Positions 52,755-61,023 of a DNA stretch of 64,000 nt are shown here, piece after piece (within the stretch, counting starts at the first letter, position 1; each line of letters begins with the position of its first letter). The position numbers and the translations under genes are program-made. A model generated the notes under the pieces. That model saw nothing but the letters and a program-made list of their open reading frames with translations, made no database searches and was not told where the DNA came from. Origin of the DNA: Rhineura floridana (lineage: Eukaryota > Chordata > Lepidosauria > Squamata > Rhineuridae); NCBI RefSeq assembly GCF_030035675.1, contig NC_084493.1:23599822-23663821 (forward strand), given 5' to 3'.

Positions 52755-53087
52755 CCTGGGGCATGCATTGGTTTCACAATCCCATTGCCTTGTAGTCAAA
52801 AATTCCTTGCAACCCCAGGCTTTGCCATGCCAGAGCTTAATTAATCTCTGTCCAGTGCCAGAGCTTATAAAATATGTAACACAGTAGCATGTTAACCACT
52901 TGCCTATAAATATTTCTAGACTCGGCACGGAGCCCGCACGCAGCCCAGGAACGGAATGTTCTGGAGACATGTTTTCTTTCCTCATCAATGCCTCCCCCCT
53001 TCCCTCATTAATGGATCTTTGCAACAAACAAACAAACATGATTGTAGCAGAAGACAAGCTCTTTGGGAATCCAATAGTAGCCTCATC

Positions 53088-53219
53088 TCCACCATACTTT
53101 TAAAGCACTATTATGATATCCCCTTAAAATCATGGTTTCCTTCAAAGCTTCCTGGGAACTGTAGTTTGCAAAAGGTGCTGAGAGTTGTTAGGAGGCCTGT
53201 ATTCCCTTCCCAGCACTCC
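53088..53219. mobile_element. Half copy of the TTCCCAGG palindromic element
   Basis: ATCATGGTTTCCTTCAAAGC, CTGGGAACTGTAGTTTGC and GAGAGTTGTTAGGAGG; the second arm is lost. Confidence 0.65.
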
Positions 53220-53220
53220 A

Positions 53221-53258
53221 GTTGGCCTGATCCAACAGGCTCTTCCTATGTTCTTATA
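53221..53258 (+). mobile_element. CR1 3' terminus fragment
   Basis: TTGGCCTGATCCAACAGGC and TCTTCCTATGTTCTTAT, the last bases of the CR1 3' UTR. Confidence 0.7.
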
Positions 53259-53282
53259 TTGCTAGAATTCCACCCAATTCAG

Positions 53283-53603
53283 ATCTGGTACCAAGTTTTC
53301 CATTAATTCGCTCACTCTTGATCGTTGCAAACTGAATTTTTATGTAATGATTTTCCATGGCTATTTTCGAAAACAGTTTTTAAAAAAGAAAATCGGCCTC
53401 TAAAATATTATTAAGAATGCTAATTTTGTTGATATTTCCTTTTAAAATATTGCTATTTCATTTCAAAATACCGACATTAATATCAATTAATTTTTTTGGC
53501 AAGGGGAAAAAGTGAATCAGTGAAAGCAGTGGCTAGCAGACAAAGAACTCAAACTGATACCAGTCTGTTAGGCCAACAGAAAGCTTTCAAACCAGCATTG
53601 GCA
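53283..53603 (-). repeat. Right arm of the long inverted pair
   Basis: Its complement begins TTGCCAATGCTGGTTTGAAAG and runs through AACAGACTGGTATCAG, AAAAGGAAATATCAACAAAA and GAAAATAGCCATGG to CTTGGTACCAGATC, following 51998-52345. Confidence 0.75.
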
Positions 53604-53689
53604 AATGGGACCCATTGCTAATTGTAATTTACTTTGGGATGCCTCATGGGAAGTGATTCATAAATGAAATAAAGTCATCATCCTCTTCC

Positions 53690-53815
53690 AAGGACTTCTC
53701 TGGGTCTCCCTGCCTTCTGAGTGACTGAATACTGAGGGTCTTTTTGGTGGTGGTACCTACCTTTTGGAATGGCCTTCGCAAGGAGGTTTCTCCTTCAGAT
53801 TTCTAGAACACCACC
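53690..53815 (+). pseudogene. Small L2-like ORF2 C-terminal fragment
   Basis: A frame gives VVVPTFWNGLRKEVSPSDF, matching VVAPELWSSLPEEVRLAP of the L2 at 36364. Too short for more. Confidence 0.5.
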
Positions 53816-53817
53816 TG

Positions 53818-53960
53818 AATATAATGCATTTTGTATACTAATATATGCATTTCTACATGCACTTGATAGTAGTATATGCATTGCTGTACACGTTTCTTGT
53901 TTGGAGAAGCACCTTCAAAATTTGGAGAAGTGCAGATTGTGAAATGTTCTGCTTATATTG
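53818..53960 (-). mobile_element. Family M fragment, antisense
   Basis: ATAATGCATTTTGTATACTAA, TGTTTGGAGAAGCACC and CAAAATTTGGAGAAGTGCAG. Confidence 0.6.
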
Positions 53961-54467
53961 GCAGGGGGGAAATGGGGTGGGGTGGGGTGGATTCACTGAA
54001 GTTCTCCCAAGGAAAGATGAGTTCGCCATTATAACAGTGGAAGGAGAAATTATTTCTTTGTTCCTAAGGATTTTTTAAAACTGTCTTGGCAACCTGGCCA
54101 CTATTTGCATCCTCCACAATGTGCCAGGCCTAGGGTCATTACAAGACACTGTCTGTGGCAGAAAGGGGATGGCAGGTGGTGGCTGCCACCAAAAAATGGT
54201 GGAGAATATTCTGCACCATGGCCTTTTTTCTAGGGAAAGAGGCAAGAAAAAACAAGATATTTTCTCAGGGGGGGAGTCTTCTGAATGTCAGCCCAGTTGT
54301 AGTTCTGTCCTGCTCTGTTGTGCTTTTATGATTGTTGCTTTTAAAATTTGTTTTGTGTGTGTATGTGTGTCTGTCTTTGGGTACATTCTGTCTTTTTATG
54401 TGGGGGTTGTCTTTGGCTGATATGTTGACTTTATCATTTTGATGCTTTTAAATTCCCCTGTCAGGTG
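53961..54467. other. No recognised feature
   Basis: Non-coding. A short GTGTGTGTATGTGTGTCTGT run lies at 54353-54373. Confidence 0.35.
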
Positions 54468-54985
54468 TCTAGTGTGGTAGAGCGGGTAGAGCAGGGGTGA
54501 GAAACCTCAGCCCCAGAGGCCAAATTCACCCCTCTAGGTCCCTTACCACACCCCTCTCTGGCCTTACTTCACACCCTCCTTGAGTGTTTTTGCCTGGCTG
54601 AAATGTGCCCTTGAACTATAATAATAACTCTTGCTTACCTGGAGAGAGAGAGTATAGAAACTAGCCTATTCCATAGAAGTAAAGCTGACACTTGTTGCTC
54701 TGCCTGCTTTTGTCTCTGCCTCCACCCACCATGTGGTCCCCCTGTGGCTACCCAAAAGGGAATGTGGCCCTTGGGCTGAAAAGGTTCCTTACGGCTGTGT
54801 GAGAGTGTTGGACTAAATCCTTAAGGACTACCATCACCACCCCTGCTGCAGTCTTGAAACTCTCACTGGGTGGCCTCGGACCAATCACTATTACTCAGCC
54901 TAACCTATCTCACAGGGTTGTCTTGAGGGGAAGCACACACACTGCTGCCTTGAGCACTTTGGAGGAAAGGCACGGCACATATGGA
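54468..54985 (+). mobile_element. tRNA-headed SINE (second family) split by a hAT-type element
   Basis: The head GTGTGGTAGAGCGG lies left of the insertion. To its right: GAGTGTTGGACTAAATCC, CTGGGTGGCCTCGGACCAAT, TCTCACAGGGTTGTCTTG, GGAGGAAAGGCACGG and an ATAAATAAATA tail. Confidence 0.8.
54492..54797 (+). mobile_element. hAT-type short element inside SINE
   Basis: CAGGGGTGAGAAACCTCAG to AAAAGGTTCCTTACGGCTG. Flanks GGGTAGAG (54484-54491) and TGTGAGAG (54798-54805) fit a worn 8-bp duplication of the SINE sequence GGTTAGAG. Confidence 0.8.
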
Positions 54986-55579
54986 ATAAATAAATAACTG
55001 AGATACTAAACAGCAAAGTACGGTTCATTTAAATAAATGAATGTGTGTGCTGCTGCCCTTTTAAGCTGCCAGTTTGGGGCTGCTGTCACCTGGTGCATTG
55101 TTGTCACCTTGTGCATTGCTGTTGTGAATTTATTGCAGTTTGGGAAATAAAACAGTGGTGCTCGACACTTTGGGCACCTTGTTATGAGCTTGGAGAGGCA
55201 GGATCTATTTATTCTATTGAAACCGGGTGCAAGAGTGCAGCTTAATAAGCAGACTGATAAATAATATTAAAAATAACCATACTACTGTCATGGGCAAACC
55301 ATATGTGTGCATGCTTTTTCTTATTCTTCAAGAGGACTATAAAACCATGGATCCATTTTTAAAGAGTCAGGAATATTTGTGAACAGCAAGGGACAGGGGA
55401 TGGGCCTGCTGAAGCATCTGTCGAGACTGAGAAGAGCCAGACAGAAGGCAGGTTACAAAGGTAATATTGCCATCTCTAACTTTAATACTTCTGTGTAGCT
55501 TAAGATAGGCTTTTAAATTCACTGCTGCATGATCTTGCTGGGATAATCAGCCGGAGGGATCCTCTCTCCTCCCCACCAT
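54986..55579. other. No recognised feature
   Basis: Includes a small tandem duplication near 55084-55121 (TCACCTGGTGCATTG and TCACCTTGTGCATTG). No gene. Confidence 0.35.
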
Positions 55580-55943
55580 CTGCACTGAAGGTCCCAGGTT
55601 CAGCATCCACTGGGAATGTTTCCTGTCTGAAATGCTGAAGGGGTGCTGCCAGTCAGTGCAGAATACTGAGCTAGATGGACTAGTGTCCAAGGATAAGTCA
55701 GATTCCCATGTTCCTGTGCTTGCTGTGACCTTTGCTCCAACTCAGGAGGACTCTTCATTCTTGTAGCTCAGTGGCAGAGCATCTGCCTGGAATGCAGACG
55801 GTGCCAGGTTCAGACCCCGGCATCTCCAGCTAGGACTAGGAATGTTCTCCATCTGAAATCCTGCTGCCAGTCATTGTAGGCAATACTGAGCTAGACGGAC
55901 CAATGGTTTCACTCAGTATAAAGCAGTTTCCAGTGTTACTGTG
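55580..55943 (+). mobile_element. Two tandem-placed tRNA-Ala SINE copies
   Basis: First copy 55580-55720 lacks the A box (GAAGGTCCCAGGTTCAGC, GCTGCCAGTCAGTGCAG, CTAGATGGACTAGTG). Second copy 55757-55943 has TTGTAGCTCAGTGGCAGAGC, GTGCCAGGTTCAGACCCC and GAGCTAGACGGACC. Both are in plus orientation but are separate insertions. Confidence 0.75.
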
Positions 55944-56040
55944 ATCAGAGGCTAGGATGCACACAGCGTCACTCAGACCCCACGGAGCACATCCGTTGGG
56001 GATGGGATTATACTGAAGGTGTGGACAGTCTGCAGGTAGG

Positions 56041-56185
56041 CAGAGAGAGAGAGAGAGAGAGACTGTGGCATCAGGTTGGCCACTGTGAGAACAGGATGCT
56101 AGACTTAGATGTTCCTTTATGCTGGACTAGATGGGCCTTTGGCCTGATCCAGCAGGGCTCTTCTTACAGAGAGAGAGAGAGAGAT
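56041..56185 (+). mobile_element. CR1 3' terminus between two GA microsatellites
   Basis: GA runs at 56041-56063 and 56166-56184 flank a CR1 end (GTTGGCCACTGTGAGAAC, GCTGGACTAGATGGGCC, CTGATCCAGCAGGGCTCTTC). A second partial AGACTTAGATG is embedded. Confidence 0.7.
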
Positions 56186-56211
56186 CCGTATGTAGTTATC
56201 TTGGACTGATA

Positions 56212-56943
56212 GGAAACATAGGAAGCTGCCTTACAGGGCCGGCACCAGGCATGCTGGGGCCCCAGCACTTGCACACATGCCCCACCTACCTACCTTTCCC
56301 TTGGTGAATGCTGGTTGTGCTGCGGGGGCAAGCCTGCCATCAACCAAGATGGCAGCAGAGATTTCCCTAAGGGGTCACCATCTTGGTTGATGGCACGCAT
56401 GAGTGCTACGTGTGCACATGCCTGCCATCAACCAAGATGGCGGCAGAGGCATCAACCCATTAGGGAAATCTCAGCCGCTATCTTGGTTGATGGCAGGCTT
56501 GCACCTGCAGTGCAACCAGCATTTACGTTGTGAGGTAGGTGGGGCATGCAGGTGGGTGTTGCGGGCCTGCACACAGTAGAGGGGTGCCTGGGAGCTCCCT
56601 ATCACAATACACGGCAGGGTCAGGAGTTGGTGCTGCTGCAGATCGCAGAAGGGAGTGCTATCCACCCACCCTAAGGAGGGGCCCTTTAGGGACCCCTTGG
56701 GACCCAGGGGCCCTTGGCAAAGGCCCGATCTGGCCACCTTCTGACGCCAGCCCTGCTGCCTTATACCAAGTCAGACTATTGGTCCATCTAGCTCAGTACT
56801 GTCTGCACTAACTGGCAACAGCTCTCCAGGGTTTTAGAAAGGGAGTCTCTCCCAGTCTGGGCATGCTGGTGGGGACTGAACTTGGGATCTTGGGACCATT
56901 AGCAAGAACAATACTCTACCCCTAAGCTACAGCCCTTTCCCCT
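56212..56943 (-). mobile_element. tRNA-Ala SINE, antisense, split by a hAT-type element
   Basis: The SINE 3' end (AGGAAGCTGCCTTA in plus sense) lies left of the insertion. To the right, ATACCAAGTCAGACTATTGG, CCATCTAGCTCAGTACTG, a B-box complement and GCTACAGCCC complete it. Confidence 0.85.
56234..56755. mobile_element. hAT-type element (CAGGGCCGGC family) with perfect 8-bp duplication
   Basis: CAGGGCCGGCACCAGGCATG to GACGCCAGCCCTG, with CTGCCTTA at 56226-56233 and 56756-56763. The interior has four inverted CATCAACCAAGATGGC / GCCATCTTGGTTGATG-type units. No ORF for transposase. Second copy at 59466-59970 in the other orientation. Confidence 0.9.
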
Positions 56944-56945
56944 TG

Positions 56946-57513
56946 ATCATTCCCATCACTCCTTTGGACTGACTACTCCCATCATCCTATCTGAGGAACA
57001 CTTCCCCAAGCTGCATAGCTGTCTTCCTAGGGTGCTTCTTCTTAATCCCGGATTGCCCTTTTGGAAGCTAAATGCAAGACTTTGCCTCTGTTCAAAACAG
57101 ACAGGGTGAGAGACGGGGAAAGCCAATAGGAAGTCAGCATGGGTAACTGCTTTCAGCCCAAAGTTAACCTTGGCCATGAACATCTTTCCTTTTTATACAG
57201 GCACCGAAGAAAGCTTGAGGAAAGAAAATGCATCATGGTCTTTTGTTAACAGCATGTACAAGTTCATGGAACAGTCACTCTGGGGCTTATAAAAACAGAG
57301 CTGTATGGGAACCCAGCTCATAATTGGTGCCTCTAGTGTGAACTTATTGGACACAGTGTAATCAAAAAACTCATACGGCACCCAGAGGAACAACTGCAAA
57401 AGGCAAAGGCATTTCAACTGTATGAAAAACTCACTGCGCAAGAACCCCAACAGAAGACCTCCAACAAATGATGTGAAACACTCAAGAAAACCTGGGCCAA
57501 ATAAATTTTAGGA
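56946..57513. other. No recognised feature
   Basis: Low-copy, non-coding sequence. No exon-like frame. Confidence 0.35.
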
Positions 57514-57810
57514 CAGGGCTGGGGAACCTCTAGCTTGCAGGCTGTATGCTGCCCTTTGAGCCTCTCGTTTTGCCCTCTGAACTCTCCCCAGACCATGTCC
57601 CTCATTGGCCTTGCTTCACAGCTTCCTCAAGTGCTTTTGCCTAGCTGGGATGTGTCCTTAAAGTGTGATGATGCCTCTTAGTTCCCCAGGTTGGAGAGGT
57701 GTCTTGTTGGGGAGGTATAGAAACCTTTGACATGGCTGGAACGTAGCCTACAGAGTCAAGCAACAGTTGTGTTTGGCAGTCTCCAATTTTCCTCTGCCTC
57801 AAAAGCCTCC
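57514..57810 (+). mobile_element. hAT-type short element, cut by BovB
   Basis: CAGGGCTGGGGAACCTCTAGC start, CTCAAGTGCTTTTGCCTAGC, GATGTGTCCTTAAAGTGTG. The right part ends at the BovB insertion near 57811, and the expected AGGTTCC end is not seen beyond it. Confidence 0.65.
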
Positions 57811-58255
57811 ACTGTGCCAAGGTATCCTTGCCAATCCTTGACAAGTTCAATATCCTTGTTGTCAACTTTAAAGTTACATAAATCTTCTGTTGAAATTACT
57901 TTAGTCTTCTTGACGTTCAGCTATAGTCCTGCTTTTGTGCTTTCCTCTTTAACTTTCATCAGCATTCATTTCAAATCATTATGGGTTTCTGCTACTAGTA
58001 TGGTATCATCTGCATATCTTAAATTATTGATATTTCTCCCTCCAATTTTCACACCTCCTTCATCTTGGTCCAGTCCCACTTTCTGTATGGTATCTTCTGC
58101 GTATAGATTAAACATAATGGGTGATAAAATACACCCCTGTCTCACACCCTTTCCAACTGGGAACCAATCGGTTTCTCCATATTCTGTCCTTACAGTAGCC
58201 TCTTGTCCAGAGTATAGGTTGCATATCAGGACAGTCAGATGCTGTGGCATCCCCA
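57811..58255 (-). pseudogene. BovB ORF2 reverse transcriptase part, inverted
   Basis: Minus-strand frame: GMPQHLTVLICNLYSGQEA, TVRTEYGETDWFPVGKGV, RQGCILSPIMFNLYAEDTI, GGVKIGGRNINNLRYADDTI, LVAETHNDLK, then a stop (K-TGA) and KVKEESTKAGL, LNVKKTKVISTEDLCNF and DIELVKDWQGYLG. This is RT from before the RQGC motif to just past the YADD box. The catalytic YADD is kept. In-frame stops follow NDLK and KAGL. It reads toward lower coordinates, so its 5' end abuts the plus-strand piece. Confidence 0.85.
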
Positions 58256-58680
58256 TGTAAAGATGTGAACGTTGGACAGTGGCAAAAGCGGATAAGAGAA
58301 AAATCAACCCATTTAAAATGTGTTGTTGGAGGAGAGTGTTGCACATATCATGTACTGTGAAAAAGACAAATAATTGAGTGTTAGAACAAATTAAACCAGA
58401 ACTATCACTAGAAGCTAAAATGATGAAACTGAGGCTATCATACTTTGGACACATCATGGGAAGACATGATTCACTAGAAAAGACAATAATGCTGGGAAAC
58501 ACAGAAGGGAGTAGAAAAAGAGGAAGGCCAAACAAGAGATGGATTGATTCCGTAAAGGAAACCACAGACCTGAACTTACAAGATCTGAACAGGGTGGTTT
58601 ATAACAGATGCTCTTGGAGGTCGCTGATTCATAGAGACACCATATGTCATAATCAACCTGAAGGCATATAACAACAACAA
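58256..58680 (+). pseudogene. BovB ORF2 C-terminus and 3' end
   Basis: Plus-strand frame: RCERWTVAKADKRKINPF, KMCCWRRVLHISCTVKKTNN, stop, VLEQIKPELSLEAKMMKLRL, SYFGHIMGRHDSLEKTIMLG, RKRGRPNKRWIDSVKET, then LNRVVYNRCSWRSLIHRD and the end of the frame. This corresponds to the conserved RTE C-terminus (WCWRRLLRVPWTAR, LQYFGHLMRR, EGRRRRGRQRMRW in mammalian BovB). One in-frame stop (TGA at about 58374) breaks it. Followed by the RTE 3' UTR and ACAACAA tail. Confidence 0.85.
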
Positions 58681-58689
58681 ATCCAAAAT

Positions 58690-58861
58690 CAGGGAATGTC
58701 ACCAAATCAGGGCTGGGGAATTAGCTTGGTACTGCTTTTTATCTGCTGCTATTTTCACTATTGTTTTAAATTGGTGGGCTTTTGTAGCTGTTTTTAATTG
58801 TATTTTGTACATTGCTTCGAGATGTGTGTGCAAGGGGATTAATTTAGAAATAAATAATGAA
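58690..58861. other. Probable LINE tail debris
   Basis: TTTTTAATTGTATTTTGTAC, TTGCTTCGAGATGTGTG and AATTTAGAAATAAATAATG resemble an old L2/CR1-type 3' tail. Not assigned. Confidence 0.35.
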
Positions 58862-58937
58862 CCCCAGCCAGCCAGGCCAGGCATGATAGGAACTGTAGCC
58901 CAACAATATCTGGAGGGCCAGAGGTTCCCCAGCTCTG
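58862..58937. mobile_element. hAT-type palindromic element, right half
   Basis: CCCCAGCCAGCCAGGCC, GAACTGTAGCCCAACAATATC and TGGAGGGCCAGAGGTTCCCC, ending AGCTCTG. Confidence 0.7.
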
Positions 58938-59239
58938 CTTTAAGGTGTGAAAGTGTAGATCTCTGGCCAGGAAGTTTTACAGGAGGGCTGATGCACAGTT
59001 ATCTAACAGGGCTGCTCCTGGGCTACTGCACAAAATGGAAAAGGTAGGTCTCCAGAGCATGACTCAGTAATTGCTCTGTCTCTGGCAAACCCCATCAGTA
59101 TGCCATATTTTTAATCATGTTTTAATTGCTGCATTGTTTTAATGGGATTGCTTTGTTGCATGTTTTAATTCTGGGTGTTTATATTTAATGTTTTAATGGG
59201 ATTGGTTTATTGTGCCATCCCCTGGGAAACTCACCAAAC
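58938..59239. other. No recognised feature
   Basis: Non-coding. TGTTTTAATGGGATTG occurs twice (about 59136 and 59193). Confidence 0.35.
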
Positions 59240-60193
59240 TAGGGATGGATAAGAAAATCAATTCAGTTCACATTTCAAGCCAAATCTATCAAATTTGCAC
59301 TTTCCGAAACATTATGAGAACCAGTACTCAGTGACTCTTTGAAATTTGTACTTATGTGAATTGTGCAATGCAGTTCACCAACTAAACAATGTTTACAAAA
59401 ATGCATATGTTAGGGGAAAGTGTGCATAGAAATGAATATATGAGTGAAAATAAGATATACAAATGCAAAGATGGAGCCAAAGGGTGGCCAGGTCAGGCCC
59501 TGGCCAAGGGCCCCTACGGCTGAGGGGGCCCCTGAAGGGCCCTTTGTACAGTTGGGATAGTAGCTCTCCCCTGCTACAGATCACAGGGAGGGAGCTTCTA
59601 GCCTTTCCACCCATTGCTTACTCTACCTACTTCTCTCTCCTGTCTTCTGCTGTTGCATGTGCTGTGCACGCAGGGCTGCCATCAACCAAGATGGCGATGG
59701 AGGCTTCTTTAAGGAGCTGATGCCCCTACCACCATCTTGGTTCAGGGCATGCATGTGCGCTGCATGTAGCATACTGTGCATGTGTGCCATCATTTAAGGT
59801 GGCGGCGGGGCCATCAGCCCTTTAGAGAAGTCTCTGCCGCCATCTTGGTTGATGGGAGCCCTGCACACACAGTGCGCACAGCAGTAGGAGACCAGAGAGA
59901 GAACAGGCAGGAGCCGCACGCCCAAGCAGGCTGGTGCCCAAGGGGCCAGTAATGCTTGGTGCCGGCCCTGAAAAAATGCATTATATGATGAGAAATTGCT
60001 TGCAGAAATGTGTACATTAGTCAGACCTGCAGACAAAAATGTGTTTATTAGGAGAAATTTGCACTAAAATGCTGGAAAATTTTCATGAGTACTTTTTTTA
60101 AAAAAATCGCAAATTGCTGCAGAAATGTGGAGAACTGAAGATTGGAAAAATGACAAACTGAGAGAACTGAAATTGACAGATCCTTCCCTCCCT
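59240..60193 (+). mobile_element. Family M element split by a hAT-type element
   Basis: Starts TAGGGATGGATAAG and ends CAGATCCTTCCCTCCCT. The internal motifs are whole once 59466-59970 is set aside, which makes it a good reference copy for the family. Confidence 0.8.
59466..59970. mobile_element. hAT-type element (CAGGGCCGGC family), second copy
   Basis: Starts CAAAGATGGAGCC and ends GTGCCGGCCCTG, in reverse orientation to 56234-56755. Shares the GGTGGCCAG, GGCCAAGGGCCCC and CCATCTTGGTTGATG parts. Flanks TACAAATG and AAAAAATG are worn duplications of the family M target. Confidence 0.8.
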
Positions 60194-60639
60194 ATACCAA
60201 AACAAACCTGCTAATAAAACAAAAAAACTTGCTGTAACCTGGAACTGGCTTTGTACAAGGCAGCTGACTGAGTGCGGGATAGGACCCAACTTGTGCAGCC
60301 TGAAGAAACTCCATTACCCTTGGTGCCTACCCGTAAAAGCAAGCCTAGAGTGAGAGAAAAGGATGAGATCAGCATCTTCCAGGAACCCTCTTCATTGTGA
60401 GATTTGGGGGAGTGATCTGTGAGTTTGTCTGGGCCCTGGATAACATCCAGGGTGGATGCTGGGAGTCCTGGCTGAGAGACTGAAAGGTATTGTATGGGGA
60501 AGTGTGTCAGAAGGAGAAAGAACTGGTATCTGTTTATATTCATTAATAATTTGTATTAATGGTTTAATTGTGCATTTTTATTGTTTTAGTTTTCTGTACA
60601 ATATTCAATACATGATATATTAACTGGTCTAGAAATTGT
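60194..60639. other. No recognised feature
   Basis: Non-coding sequence. No gene or clear repeat. Confidence 0.35.
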
Positions 60640-60922
60640 ATTATTAATAATAATAATAATATAATCATTTATGCATATATTATAACTTTTGTGTAACTAT
60701 TTTTATACTTTGTTAAGTGCTTAGAAGTCTACATGCAGACGCACATGTATACCATTATTATTATCATAATAATGTACACCGCCCAGAGAGCCTTTTTGGC
60801 TTAGGGTGGTATATAAATTAAATAAAATAAATAAATAAATCATCATCATTAATGTTTATATTATAATGTTTCTGTAACTGTTTTTATACTTTGTTAAGTG
60901 CTTAGAAGTCCACTTTGGCATG

Positions 60923-60958
<36 letters not shown>

Positions 60959-60965
60959 TGGCAGC
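60640..60965. repeat. TAA microsatellites, duplicated 60-bp unit and an L2-type tail
   Basis: ATAATAATAATAATAA runs near 60644-60660 and 60926-60958. TTTTTATACTTTGTTAAGTG and CTTAGAAGTC occur at about 60699-60730 and 60880-60912. Between them, 60776-60842 is an L2/SINE tail (ACCGCCCAGAGAGCC, TAAATTAAATAAAATAAAT). Confidence 0.75.
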
Positions 60966-61023
60966 CTGCCATTTGGGTTATTGGGAATGGCATTATAGCT
61001 ACCTAGGGTTATAACTGACAATC

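Larger units (their letters stand above)
57811..58680 (+). mobile_element. BovB/RTE LINE with inverted 5' part (twin-priming structure)
   Basis: Two adjoining pieces of one element in opposite orientation: RT-core sequence on the minus strand (57811 to about 58255) and the ORF2 C-terminus plus 3' end on the plus strand (about 58256-58680). Element sequence between KDW and CERW is missing. The ACAACAACAA tail ends the element. This is the classic product of twin priming known for L1. Confidence 0.85.
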
